Assembly: GCA_011959285.1 (NCBI GenBank)
Contig: BLLW01000022.1
Location: 1-52,822, forward strand
Length of the DNA: 52,822 nucleotides
Direction: 5' to 3'
DNA from: Lachnospiraceae bacterium
GTDB lineage: Bacteria > Bacillota > Clostridia > Lachnospirales > Lachnospiraceae
Part shown: piece by piece, positions 7,694 through 16,508 of the stretch
Position numbering within the stretch: position 1 is the first letter of the stretch
Layout: every line of letters starts with the position of its first letter
Translations under genes and position numbers: made by a program
The notes under the pieces: model-generated
Databases searched by the model: none
Told to the model about the DNA's origin: nothing
What the model saw: the letters and a program-made list of their open reading frames with translations, nothing else

Positions 7694-8356
7694 ATGAGCA
7701 GAATATTATTGATTGAAGATGACACTATGATTGCTTCAGGAATTACTTATGCACTGGAAACGGAGGGCTATGAAACAAAACATGCCACGATGATTGCGGA
7801 TGCCAAAAAAATGGTTGAAGCTAATAAATTTGATTTGGCAATCATAGATATGCAGCTTCCAGATGGAAACGGATTTGATGTAAGTGAAATGGTGAAAAAT
7901 ACCAATACCTCAGTTATTTTCCTGACGGTTGTGGATGATGAAAATACGATTGTACGAGCATTTGATGAGGGCGCACAGGATTATATTGTAAAGCCTTTCC
8001 GAATTCGAGAGCTTTTGGCAAGAGTCCGTCGTATCCTGTCTACCAAAAACAAATATGCAGAAAATGATAACATTATCAGCATTGGACAGACAATCATCCA
8101 TACAGACGAGGCAAAAGTTTATGTGAATGACAAAATAATTGAACTTACAGCATTGGAATACAGGCTTTTGCTTATATTTGCAAGTAATAAAGGATCTCTG
8201 CTGTCCAGACAGCAGATTTTGGATAAAATATGGGATGCTGATGGCAACTTTGTTGAGGACAATACGCTTACCGTTTATGTGAAACGATTGCGTGAGAAAC
8301 TTGGTGAAGCGGTAAACATTGAGACTGTGAGAGGAATGGGCTATCGTGTGGATTAG
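7694..8356 (+). CDS. OmpR-family response regulator (BceR-like)
   Basis: 220 residues: receiver domain 1-115 with acidic pair D9/D10, phospho-acceptor D52 (IIDMQLPDG) and K100 (IVKPF), then a winged helix (about 125-220) ending RGMGYRVD. It is the cytoplasmic transcription factor of a two-component pair. Its 3' end overlaps the kinase start by 11 bases. The downstream ATPase and FtsX-like permease give the gene order regulator, kinase, ATPase, permease typical of Bce-type peptide-antibiotic detoxification modules. The palindrome at 9167-9182 is its likely target. Upstream is a deletion junction, so its original promoter may be lost or borrowed from the AbiE fragment. Confidence 0.9.
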   Translation: MSRILLIEDDTMIASGITYALETEGYETKHATMIADAKKMVEANKFDLAIIDMQLPDGNGFDVSEMVKNTNTSVIFLTVVDDENTIVRAFDEGAQDYIVKPFRIRELLARVRRILSTKNKYAENDNIISIGQTIIHTDEAKVYVNDKIIELTALEYRLLLIFASNKGSLLSRQQILDKIWDADGNFVEDNTLTVYVKRLREKLGEAVNIETVRGMGYRVD

Positions 8357-9170
8357 GAAAAAAGATGTAGAACAGCTGTCGGAGTTCGTGAAAGGCTATA
8401 TTTCGGGCGAAAAGCTTGATATTCGTGTCAATAGAGAAGGTGTTTTTAATATACTGAAAAATGATATCTATTCTCTTGTTGATAAGAAGAATGAACAGAT
8501 AAAGGCGATTGAATCGGAAAGGGACATTCTCTCTGACTATATGGCAGATATTTCACATCAGCTGAAAACTCCGATTACTTCCATGATGATTATGGCAGAT
8601 TTACTGGAAGATGCAGAATCTGAAAAACAGGCAGAGTTTATTCATAACATTCAATTTTCATTAAATAAGATGGAGTGGCTTGTAGAGGCGCTCCTTAAAA
8701 TGGCAAAACTTGATGCCCATGCGATTGATTTTATAAAAAAAGATATCCATACATCGGAACTTCTTGAAGCCGTAAAACCATCGGTTGCAATACTTCTTGA
8801 TATCAATAATCAGACAATGGAACTGAAAAATGATTGTGCCATACATTGTGATAAACGCTGGACGGTTGAAGCACTTACGAATATTATAAAAAATGCTATT
8901 GAGTATTCACCGAAAGATAGTGTTATAGTGGTAGACAGCGGAGAAAATCCTATGTATAGCTGGATTTCAGTAAAGGACAGCGGCAGGGGAATGGACAGAA
9001 CAAAGTATGCAGCCCTCTTTAAGCGATTTGAAAATTCCACGAGTGAAAATGGATTTGGAATCGGTATGCCACTGGCACTATCCATTATGAAAGGGCAAGG
9101 TGGAGATATCGATGTCGATTTTGGAGGGAATGGAGAAGGCACTATTTTCATTCTTAAATTTTTTAAGTGA
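8346..9170 (+). CDS. Sensor histidine kinase without membrane segments
   Basis: 274 residues from a GTG overlapping the regulator. The HisKA motif ISHQLKTPIT carries H71. HATPase boxes follow: N box (ALTNIIKNAIEYSP), G1 (VKDSGRGM) and G2 (GFGIGMPLAL). No hydrophobic stretch is seen in the first 60 residues, unlike BceS kinases with two helices. It must therefore receive its signal from the transporter or a soluble cue. Flux sensing through the BceAB-type permease is known for this class. An ATG alternative start is not evident nearby; the short N-terminus appears native rather than cut. Confidence 0.85.
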   Translation: MWIRKKDVEQLSEFVKGYISGEKLDIRVNREGVFNILKNDIYSLVDKKNEQIKAIESERDILSDYMADISHQLKTPITSMMIMADLLEDAESEKQAEFIHNIQFSLNKMEWLVEALLKMAKLDAHAIDFIKKDIHTSELLEAVKPSVAILLDINNQTMELKNDCAIHCDKRWTVEALTNIIKNAIEYSPKDSVIVVDSGENPMYSWISVKDSGRGMDRTKYAALFKRFENSTSENGFGIGMPLALSIMKGQGGDIDVDFGGNGEGTIFILKFFK

Positions 9171-9182
9171 CAAAATTGTCAC
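9167..9182. promoter_or_regulatory. Palindrome, candidate response-regulator operator
   Basis: GTGACA-AAAT-TGTCAC is a perfect 6-4-6 inverted repeat overlapping the kinase stop codon, 126 bases before the ABC transporter start. BceR-type regulators bind inverted repeats with a 4-base gap upstream of their transporter operon, so this is a natural target for the regulator at 7694. No ideal -35/-10 pair is obvious downstream, as expected for an activated promoter. Confidence 0.55.
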
Positions 9183-9307
9183 AATAAAATTCTCTTTAGT
9201 CACGGAACAGTCATTTAGCATTGTTAGGATTGAAAGTGAAAAAGGAGTAAAATCCCTCTCCTCATCATAGGGTTCGGATTTTGCTTCGCAAAACAAGGAG
9301 GAATACA

Positions 9308-9988
9308 ATGGCTGTTTTAGAAGTAAAAGATTTAACAAAGAAGTATGGTCAGGGGGAATCGGAAGTAATCGCACTTGACCATGTTTCGTTTTCTGTTGAA
9401 CGAGGAGAATTTGTCGCAATCATAGGGGCTTCCGGTTCTGGAAAATCGACGCTTATGAATATGATTGGAGGAATTGATTATCCAACAAGCGGTTCGGTTA
9501 TCATTGACGGAAACGGGATACAATCAATGAGTGAGGATGAACTTGCAATCTTTCGTAGAAGAAATCTGGGAATTGTATATCAGTTTTATAATCTGATACC
9601 TACCCTTACAGCAGAGGAAAATATTGTATTACCATGGAAACTTGATGGAAGAAAAGAGAATAAAGAACGTCTTTTGGAGATTGTAAATATGCTCGGGCTG
9701 GAAAAGCGGGAAAAACATCTGCCGGGACAGATGTCAGGCGGTCAGCAGCAGAGAGTATCAATAGGAAGAGCTCTTATTAATGAACCGGCTTTTATTCTTG
9801 CAGATGAACCGACGGGAAACCTTGATAGTAAGACAAGTCAGGAGATTCTTGATATTTTAAAGTTTACAAACCAGAAATACAATCAGACGATTCTTCTGGT
9901 CACACATGACGAAAAGATTGCACTGCAGGCGAATCGTATCATCACGATTGGCGATGGAAAAATTATAAAAGACGAGGTGATGAAGTAA
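9308..9988 (+). CDS. ABC transporter ATP-binding protein (MacB/BceA type)
   Basis: 226 residues; ATG 9308 follows AAGGAGG. Walker A GASGSGKST (40-48), Q-loop YQFYNLIP, signature MSGGQQQ (142-148), Walker B FILADEPTG with E167, and H-loop VTHD are all present. It pairs with the FtsX-like permease, whose ATG overlaps its stop (TAATG). In Bce-type systems the pair confers resistance to cell-wall-active peptides and signals to the kinase. The substrate here is unknown. Confidence 0.92.
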   Translation: MAVLEVKDLTKKYGQGESEVIALDHVSFSVERGEFVAIIGASGSGKSTLMNMIGGIDYPTSGSVIIDGNGIQSMSEDELAIFRRRNLGIVYQFYNLIPTLTAEENIVLPWKLDGRKENKERLLEIVNMLGLEKREKHLPGQMSGGQQQRVSIGRALINEPAFILADEPTGNLDSKTSQEILDILKFTNQKYNQTILLVTHDEKIALQANRIITIGDGKIIKDEVMK

Positions 9989-11979
9989 TGAAAATAACAG
10001 CACAGCTCGCCCTCAGCCAGATTAAATTAAATCGAAAAAGAACAAGGGGAAGTATTCTGGCAATTTCTTTATCAACATCGCTTGTTACAGCGGTCATGTG
10101 CTTTGCAACAAGCGGCAACAAAATGCTTACTGATTTTTTAGGACCGAAATATGGAAATTATGGTGGAGCATATTCCATGATAGTTGCAATTCCGGCTTTC
10201 ATTTTGGGATTGCTGATTGCTTTTATGTCGATGACGGTTATTTCAAATATTTTTACTGCAAGTGCGAATAAGAGAATACAGGAACTTGGAATTTTAAAAT
10301 GTGTAGGTGGAACTGGAAAACAGGTAAAAGAGACGGTCATTTATGAAGGCTTGTGGCTCTGTCTGGTAAGTATTCCTCTTGGTCTTATTTGGGGAACAGG
10401 CGTTGGATATTTTGGTGTAAAAATAACAGGATATTTTGTCTCAGATATAAATGAACTTTCTAAGAGCATTATCATGAGACCGATTTCGTTTTCTCTTTCA
10501 TTTTATGTTTCTGTATGGACATATGTGCTTGCAGCATTTTTTGCTTTTCTTATTGTATTATGCTCTGCATATAAACCTGCAAAAAAAGTTGGAAAATTTA
10601 CTGCACTGCAATGTATAAAGGGTGTTGCAGCAAATACAGACTTAAAAAAATCCGATGTAAACGATAGTTTTGTAGAAGCGATATTTGGATGTGAAGGAGC
10701 AATTGCATATAAGAATATAAAAAGAAACAAATCTGGTTATAAAGCAACGATACGGGCTTTGTCACTAGGAATTTTATTACTCTTGATAACAGGTGGACTT
10801 TCAAATCAGGCAAAAGAACTTAGAAATTGGATGGAATCAGATTCAGAAGAAATAGATGTGGATTACTGTTCTATCCGTGATATCGTAATAAATGAAAATA
10901 CAGGAAAAAAAGAAGAACAAATCGGAGTTCCGATTTCATCTGAAACTTACAATGATATAATAAAGAGTTTGTCAGAGTATGCGAATACTGAAGTTTACGG
11001 AATCGGAAGCGATGCGTGTACCTATAATGCAATACTGAATAGGGATTTTCTTTCAGCGGATATGTTAGGGGTTCTTGATATTTTTGATAAGAATGGCGAA
11101 ACAGAAGTTTCTCTTGTCGCTGTTGACAATAATCTTTATAAAAAATTATGTGACAGAGCAGGAGCGGATTATGGCAGCAATCTGTTAATAAACTGTTATC
11201 AGTATAATGACAACGGAAAAATAAAAACAATAAGTCCTTTCAATGAGAATACAACGAAAATTACATTAATAAATGCAGCAGATGAGCAGACAGAACTTAA
11301 AATCGGCGGATTTTTATATCAGGAAGATTTAAAAGAACAGGGATTTCATGAACTGAATCCGAATCCGGTAAGAATTGTTGTTCCTGATATAGATGCAAGA
11401 TATTTCGACTGGTATAGCACGCCGGATGATGAACAGGCTTATACAGCATATGCCAGAAAAGTAATGGAAAGATATTATCCGATTCTCACAGAAGATTCCT
11501 ATGTTAAGCAGGGATATGCCGTAAGAATAAGTCGTACCGATACAATGGTTAAAATGCTGAACGTAGCGATTGTATTGGCTGAAATCGTAATGTATGGTTT
11601 TGTTATCCTGCTCATTATTATGGGATTTACAAGTGTAATTAGTACACTGACAACAAATATCAGAATCAGAAGCCGTGAGTTTGCTGTTTTAAAGAGTGTA
11701 GGAATGACAAATAAATCACTTTGCAAAATGCTTTATAGTGAAAGTATTGTGTGCGTTATAAAAGCACTTGTACCCGGAGTTATACTGGGAACTGCAATTC
11801 CATTTGCCATTAACTTATCCATTCGGAAAGCTTTTCCGGTATTGTATCATATTCCATGGGTCTCATTGGTTGTTGGAGTATTTGCTTTGATTATTATTGT
11901 ATTGTTCATTACTCGAACTGAAATTAATAAGCTAAAAAATAAAAGCATCATTGACGAAATAAGAATGGACGTTATGTAA
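9988..11979 (+). CDS. FtsX-like ABC permease (BceB-like)
   Basis: 663 residues. Predicted membrane segments lie near the N-terminus (about 20-45), at 60-90, 115-150 and 180-205, again near 245-265, and at the C-terminus (about 545-570, 595-620, 630-650). A long hydrophilic extracellular region (about 270-530) sits between them. The motif ELGILKCVGGTGKQV and its C-terminal echo EFAVLKSVGMTNKSL are the FtsX/MacB coupling-helix signatures. The arrangement fits BceB-type permeases, whose large loop contacts peptide antibiotics. Translation is coupled to the ATPase. Confidence 0.88.
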   Translation: MKITAQLALSQIKLNRKRTRGSILAISLSTSLVTAVMCFATSGNKMLTDFLGPKYGNYGGAYSMIVAIPAFILGLLIAFMSMTVISNIFTASANKRIQELGILKCVGGTGKQVKETVIYEGLWLCLVSIPLGLIWGTGVGYFGVKITGYFVSDINELSKSIIMRPISFSLSFYVSVWTYVLAAFFAFLIVLCSAYKPAKKVGKFTALQCIKGVAANTDLKKSDVNDSFVEAIFGCEGAIAYKNIKRNKSGYKATIRALSLGILLLLITGGLSNQAKELRNWMESDSEEIDVDYCSIRDIVINENTGKKEEQIGVPISSETYNDIIKSLSEYANTEVYGIGSDACTYNAILNRDFLSADMLGVLDIFDKNGETEVSLVAVDNNLYKKLCDRAGADYGSNLLINCYQYNDNGKIKTISPFNENTTKITLINAADEQTELKIGGFLYQEDLKEQGFHELNPNPVRIVVPDIDARYFDWYSTPDDEQAYTAYARKVMERYYPILTEDSYVKQGYAVRISRTDTMVKMLNVAIVLAEIVMYGFVILLIIMGFTSVISTLTTNIRIRSREFAVLKSVGMTNKSLCKMLYSESIVCVIKALVPGVILGTAIPFAINLSIRKAFPVLYHIPWVSLVVGVFALIIIVLFITRTEINKLKNKSIIDEIRMDVM

Positions 11980-11981
11980 AT

Positions 11982-12248
11982 ATGATTGGATTTATTGGGC
12001 TGTGTGTGCAAAATGTAAATTTTGCGAAGTCGCCCAAGAAAGTGGAATTGCAAAACAATAAAGAGGAAATTATAAAAGATTATCAGATGCCGAAATGTTC
12101 ACCTTTGAACCGTATATCAGAATTTTCGATTCTAAATAGGGATATAAGAGAGAAGAAATCTATTATTTTGACAATACAAACTAAAAAATACGAAAAAAAC
12201 AAACAAAAGATGATAAAAAAATATGGGAGTTATGCTGAAAATGTTTAA
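11982..12248 (+). CDS. Doubtful small ORF after the permease
   Basis: An 88-codon frame beginning 3 bases after the permease stop, rich in Lys and Asn, with no recognisable motif and no clear ribosome site other than the preceding coding sequence. Composition resembles AT-rich noncoding DNA. It could be a remnant or chance frame. Confidence 0.2.
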   Translation: MIGFIGLCVQNVNFAKSPKKVELQNNKEEIIKDYQMPKCSPLNRISEFSILNRDIREKKSIILTIQTKKYEKNKQKMIKKYGSYAENV

Positions 12249-12263
12249 AAATTTTTTAAAAAA

Positions 12264-12292
12264 TTGACAGTGCTTTTTTGGGGTGATATATT
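12264..12292 (+). promoter_or_regulatory. Strong sigma-A-type promoter upstream of the fapA-like gene
   Basis: TTGACA (12264-12269), exactly 17 bases, TATATT (12287-12292). It would give a leader of about 420 nt before the ATG at 12717. The leader holds a very short TTG-initiated frame (12291 on), a 40-codon frame and a long hairpin. Confidence 0.65.
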
Positions 12293-12381
12293 TGTCTTTA
12301 GAGAAAATAGGAAAAAAGTATCAGAAGATTTCTGCGAAAAATAGCAGGTTATAATCTGCTGAAGGGTCCGGTAAAGATTAA

Positions 12382-12504
12382 ATGTCCAGTATGCAACCAA
12401 CTACTACAACATGGACAGAAACCAGCGACGGCAAAACATTGATAAAGACAGTCATTGATTCTACTAGACAACGTTTTTCATCAAAGAAAAAAGAAATAAT
12501 ATAA
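12382..12504 (+). CDS. Possible 40-residue small ORF in the leader
   Basis: Runs MSSMQPTTTTWTETSDGKT to RFSSKKKEII. The middle (DGKTLIKTVIDSTRQRF) has protein-like composition, but there is no good ribosome site. An overlapping frame encodes KIKCPVCNQLLQHG with a CxxC knuckle, so this stretch may be debris of a small zinc-ribbon gene. Confidence 0.25.
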   Translation: MSSMQPTTTTWTETSDGKTLIKTVIDSTRQRFSSKKKEII

Positions 12505-12527
12505 TAGAAAAGAAGTAAAGCACGTGG

Positions 12528-12579
12528 GCGGTTGTAAAATGAGTCTGGCGTTAGAAAGGAATACTCGTTTTGCAGCCGC
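12528..12579 (+). promoter_or_regulatory. Long leader hairpin with G-U pairs
   Basis: The 17-base arm at 12528-12544 (GCGGTTGTAAAATGAGT) pairs with 12563-12579 (ACTCGTTTTGCAGCCGC). Fourteen pairs are Watson-Crick and three are G-U wobbles if transcribed on the plus strand. The loop is 18 bases. No U run follows, so it is not a standard terminator. It lies in an AT-rich leader 140 bases before the fapA-like gene and may be an RNA control element, a processed RNA or a small repeat element. Confidence 0.5.
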
Positions 12580-12716
12580 TAGTATATATAATATTTAAAA
12601 TAAGTACATCCATTATTTCCCATGCGGCATTACATGCGGCATTAATATAAGAAAACCAGTGGACTTTCTGTTTCTATTTATGTATAATAACATGGGTGTA
12701 TTTATTATAAAAAAGT

Positions 12717-14831
12717 ATGGTGGCAGATATGAGTGACTTTCCTTTTAACCAGATGCAGTCTAAAAAATCTGATAATGCAAAAAATATGGAACAGCAAATT
12801 CCCATGATAGAAAATCCAGAATATTCTGATGAGCAAAATCAGGAAATCCGTCTGGGAAAAGAAGAGGGGTTGGATGTTTCGATTTATTCCAAGCAAGAAT
12901 TCAACTGGCTTCAGATGGAACAGATTCGTATGGGGCTTAAGGACAAGGTGAATGTTTTGGTCTATGCGAATCCGGCTTATAGCTATGACACAATGAAACA
13001 GATCAGACTCTCTTTCTACTCATCCATTGACCTTATTCCGTACTTGGATAGAGGGTTTGCGGATGATGAACTCGAACAGATCAGACTTTCTTTGGAGGAG
13101 GGGCTTGCTATCGATAGATGGCTTACCGACGATATGTATGCCCAGCAGATTCATGAGATTCGGATAGGGTTGTACGAAGGGTTGGATGTTGCACCGTATG
13201 CCAATGTAAAGTATAACTGGATGCAGATGCAGGAGATTCGCTTGGGAATCGAGAAGAAATTGAAAGTGTCCACTTATACAAATTATTTGTTCAACCATTG
13301 GCAGATGAAAGAAATACGGTTGGGGCTGGAAGCGGGGCTGGACGTATCTTCTTATGCCAAATTGATTTACTCCAGCAGTGATATGGTGGATAAGCGTTTG
13401 AATTTATTGAACAGGAAGGATACGAAGAAGTCTTCTGACAATGATTCAGCGATAAAAATTGATTCGCTGCGGACGAAAGAATTCAGTATTTTAATTGAGG
13501 ATAACGGAAATAAGGCGTATGCATATATCCCGTGGGTTCCTGGCAACAGGGTCACTGAAGAAGATATTTTAAAGGATTTAGAGCTTAGGGGAATCATTTT
13601 GGGAATCAAACATGATGTCATTACTGAAATGATTCAAAAGCGAAGAATGAATGAAAAGATCCTTATTGCGGAGGGGACACCAGCACAGACAGGTAAAGAT
13701 GGCTGGTATGAATTTTATGTAAGAATCGATTTGCCTAGGATTCCGGCGCCGCTGCCTGACGGAGGCGTTGATTATGTCAATATAGAAGCTTTTGAAATGG
13801 TTGAGGAGGGAGAAAAGCTTGCGGTTTACCATCCTGCTGAAAAGGGCATAGACGGCAAGAACGTATTTGGTGAAGTGATTCATGCGAATAATGGTCTTGA
13901 AAAAAAGCCGCTTAAAGGTGTGGGCTTTTCAATTGCACCGGATGGGGTGACTTACGTTGCCAAAATGAGTGGGAAGTTTGAGTACTTAAATGGCAGAATT
14001 GTGATTTCTAATATGATTGTTGTACGTGAGGATGTCACAGCGGTTACAGGTAAGCTTGAGGTGGACGGCTCGGTATATGTAATTGGCAGCGTTTATTCCG
14101 GCGGATATATCAAGGCGGCGGGGGATATCATCATTGAGTACAATGTGGAGACGGCAAGGCTGATTGCAGGCGGTAATGTCATGATAAAAAAAGGAAGCTG
14201 TTCTAAGCGCGACTGCTTTATTGAAGCAGGCGGTGAAGTATCCGGGAGTTTCTTTGAAGCTGCGAATATTAATGCAGGAGGCAATGTCAAAGCCAACTAT
14301 ATTATGAACAGTAATATTAATACCTTGGGAAGGGTGATCGTATCTGGAAGCAAGGGAGTGCTGCTGGGAGGAAAGATATGCGCCGTAAAAGGAGTAGATA
14401 CATATAATCTTGGAAACAGTTCCCATATCAAGACGTATCTGGATATAGGTCGAAATGAGATCTATGAGAAAGAGCAGGTAAAATTTGCGGAAAGAAGAGA
14501 ACAGATTTTAAGCGAATTATCAGCACTAGAAGAGGGATGGAATAAGATATTGAAGGCGCTTCCGACTAAAAAGGAACTTGCGGAGGAGGCGCTGAAAAAG
14601 TTGAATTATTCAATTGTGGCAAAGGATCATGAATTAGCTGATTTAGATGCAGAGATTTCCAAGCTTGCCAATATGACGGATCAGGACATGAGAGCGCCTG
14701 TCTGTGTCAGGGGCAGTGCATATGAAGGAAGCGTTATTCAAATTAATTCCATAAAATACATGCTTCCGGCGCAAGTGAACAGAATTATTTTTAAGCTTCG
14801 GAACAAAACTGTAGTAATGGTCAAACTATAA
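12717..14831 (+). CDS. FapA-like (DUF342) protein with N-terminal EIRLG repeats
   Basis: 704 residues. Residues about 33-215 hold seven tandem 25-27-residue repeats of the form QMxEIRLGLEEGLDVSxYA, plus a degraded eighth. Residues about 245-704 are a FapA/DUF342 region: an N-terminal domain (FSILIEDNGNKAYAYI), a beta-helix-like stretch rich in Gly, Asn and Val (GGYIKAAGDIII, AGGNVMIKKGSC, NINAGGNVKANYI), and a coiled coil at about 580-660. FapA-family proteins are cell-surface or polar-localisation proteins in several phyla with poorly known function. No signal peptide is visible. A second in-frame ATG lies at 12729. The next gene, an HD-GYP regulator, starts 23 bases downstream, so the two probably form an operon. 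Confidence 0.85.
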   Translation: MVADMSDFPFNQMQSKKSDNAKNMEQQIPMIENPEYSDEQNQEIRLGKEEGLDVSIYSKQEFNWLQMEQIRMGLKDKVNVLVYANPAYSYDTMKQIRLSFYSSIDLIPYLDRGFADDELEQIRLSLEEGLAIDRWLTDDMYAQQIHEIRIGLYEGLDVAPYANVKYNWMQMQEIRLGIEKKLKVSTYTNYLFNHWQMKEIRLGLEAGLDVSSYAKLIYSSSDMVDKRLNLLNRKDTKKSSDNDSAIKIDSLRTKEFSILIEDNGNKAYAYIPWVPGNRVTEEDILKDLELRGIILGIKHDVITEMIQKRRMNEKILIAEGTPAQTGKDGWYEFYVRIDLPRIPAPLPDGGVDYVNIEAFEMVEEGEKLAVYHPAEKGIDGKNVFGEVIHANNGLEKKPLKGVGFSIAPDGVTYVAKMSGKFEYLNGRIVISNMIVVREDVTAVTGKLEVDGSVYVIGSVYSGGYIKAAGDIIIEYNVETARLIAGGNVMIKKGSCSKRDCFIEAGGEVSGSFFEAANINAGGNVKANYIMNSNINTLGRVIVSGSKGVLLGGKICAVKGVDTYNLGNSSHIKTYLDIGRNEIYEKEQVKFAERREQILSELSALEEGWNKILKALPTKKELAEEALKKLNYSIVAKDHELADLDAEISKLANMTDQDMRAPVCVRGSAYEGSVIQINSIKYMLPAQVNRIIFKLRNKTVVMVKL

Positions 14832-14854
14832 AATAAAGAAAGTATGGATGGGAC

Positions 14855-15955
14855 ATGAAGCGAGATACAATCTTAATTATTGATGATGATGATATCAGCC
14901 GTACGATTTTAGCGGATATTTTTCGGGATGAGTACAAAATTCTAGAGGCGAGTAATGGAAAAGAGGGAATTGAGCTTTTGAGGAAAAACGCCAATTCGTT
15001 AGCCGTTGTTCTATTGGACTATACAATGCCAGTCATGGATGGTTTTCAAATGTTGGAGTATTTAAACAAGAGGCAGCTGCTGACATTGCTTCCATTTGTT
15101 ATGATCACAAGTGAAGAATCTCCTGAATTTGAAAGAAAAGGTTATGAGTACGGCGTAGTAAGCTACATTAAAAAGCCATTCAATGCTGAAGTCGTGAGGC
15201 AGCTGGTTGAAAATGTACTTTATTTCTTTCAGTATAAGCTTAAGCTGGAAATCACAGTTAAAGGTCAGGCAGATAAGCTTACAAAGCAAAATGCCGTGTT
15301 AAAGAAGCAGGCTACGCAGCTCCGCCATATGAACGAGGTGATGATAGATGCTTTAAGTAATATCGTTGAATTCAGGAATTTGGAATCAGAACAGCATATA
15401 AAGCGAGTACGTGGATTTTGCATTTGCCTTGGAACGTGTGTGATGAATCTGTATCCGGAATATGAGCTTACGCCTGAGAAGGTGGATTCGATTGGAAAAG
15501 CTTCAGGGCTTCATGATATTGGGAAGATTGTAATTCCTGATAATATCATTTTGAAACCTGGTAAGTTGACGGAGGATGAGTTTGAAGTCATAAAGTCCCA
15601 CACTACAAAGGGGGCTGAAATGATAAAAAAAGTGGTTCATTTGGACGATCAGATGTTTTGTGATTATGCATATGATATTGCAAGACATCATCATGAAAAA
15701 TATGATGGAAGTGGATATCCTGACGGTCTGAAGGGAGAAGAAATCAGCATTGCGGCACAGATTGTTGCTTTGGTCGATATATACGATGCATTGACTTCAA
15801 AGCGCGTCTATAAAGCGGCGTACAGTACGGAAAAGGCCTATCAAATGGTTATGAATGGGCAGAGAGGTATGTTTTCTCAAAAACTGTTGAAAGTGTTTAC
15901 AGAAGTAAGACCAGAATTTGAAAAGCTTGTGAAAAAACACAGCGATACCGAATGA
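14855..15955 (+). CDS. Receiver-HD-GYP cyclic-di-GMP phosphodiesterase (RpfG-like)
   Basis: 366 residues. The receiver domain (1-125) has acidic residues DDDD at 10-13, phospho-acceptor D55 (LLDYTMPVMDG) and KKPF. A short coiled linker is followed by an HD-GYP domain with H220-D221 (LHDIGKI), HHHEKYDG and G287-Y288-P289. Such proteins hydrolyse c-di-GMP (some also cGAMP) to mono- or dinucleotides when phosphorylated. No kinase is adjacent. Its partner is the EIRLG-repeat FapA protein just upstream, suggesting control of a surface or motility structure by c-di-GMP. Confidence 0.92.
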   Translation: MKRDTILIIDDDDISRTILADIFRDEYKILEASNGKEGIELLRKNANSLAVVLLDYTMPVMDGFQMLEYLNKRQLLTLLPFVMITSEESPEFERKGYEYGVVSYIKKPFNAEVVRQLVENVLYFFQYKLKLEITVKGQADKLTKQNAVLKKQATQLRHMNEVMIDALSNIVEFRNLESEQHIKRVRGFCICLGTCVMNLYPEYELTPEKVDSIGKASGLHDIGKIVIPDNIILKPGKLTEDEFEVIKSHTTKGAEMIKKVVHLDDQMFCDYAYDIARHHHEKYDGSGYPDGLKGEEISIAAQIVALVDIYDALTSKRVYKAAYSTEKAYQMVMNGQRGMFSQKLLKVFTEVRPEFEKLVKKHSDTE

Positions 15956-15968
15956 TCCCTTTTTCAGA

Positions 15969-16451
15969 TTAGTACCCGGATATTTTGATTGCCGTATAAG
16001 CGCGGCTGTAATAATCACTTAGTTTCTCGGCAAGAGCGACAGAAGCCTTATTTTGTGTATTCCAGCTGGGGTATAAGTTTCGATTTAAACATTCCAGGAT
16101 TAATTTTGCGCCACATACACTGGCAAGGCCTTTGCGGCGGTATTCTGCTCTGGTATCGAATTGTGGAAGTTTGATACCAGATCGGAACTAAATGTTTCAT
16201 TTCTGCACATTTTAAATAAGGATTCGCCAATCATACAGAGCGTATATTTGTCGGGCAGAGAAGAAATAATCAGCCCCAGTCTTTTTTATCAAAAACCCAA
16301 GGTTCTTTCTTGATGGCGTAGCGGGAGGCGATGTTTGCCCTACCGTCATAGATTTTTCCCATAATACCCTGCAGACAGGACCAAATCAGGGGTGTTCCCA
16401 ATTTCCAAATAGTTGCACGGCTTTTTCTTTTGCTGTAAGTTCAAATATCAT
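15969..16451 (-). pseudogene. GNAT acetyltransferase pseudogene with several frameshifts
   Basis: From ATG at 16451 (behind an AGGAGA site) the minus strand encodes MIFELTAKEKAVQLFGNWEH. A stop follows at a C4 run, with continuation in another frame as WSCLQGIMGKIYDGRANIAS, then RLGLIISSLPDKYTLCMIGE in a third. It ends EYRRKGLASVCGAKLILECL and SWNTQNKASVALAEKL, the GNAT acetyl-CoA site and C-terminus. At least three frame changes are needed, so the gene is dead. It converges on the HD-GYP gene. Confidence 0.75.
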
Positions 16452-16508
16452 TAAAATCTCCTTTCTCAAAAGCAGAAATGAATAAGTATATATACTTTAC
16501 TATATTAG

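Noticed and set aside
12528-12579. Cyclic-di-GMP riboswitch before the fapA-like gene
   Set aside because: Only one long hairpin is present. The conserved bases of c-di-GMP-I (GCAAA...GGGACGCAAAGC pattern) or c-di-GMP-II are not visible.
12810-13380. CRISPR-like or DNA-level repeat array
   Set aside because: The repetition is in protein sequence; DNA copies differ too much and lack constant spacers. It is the EIRLG repeat domain.
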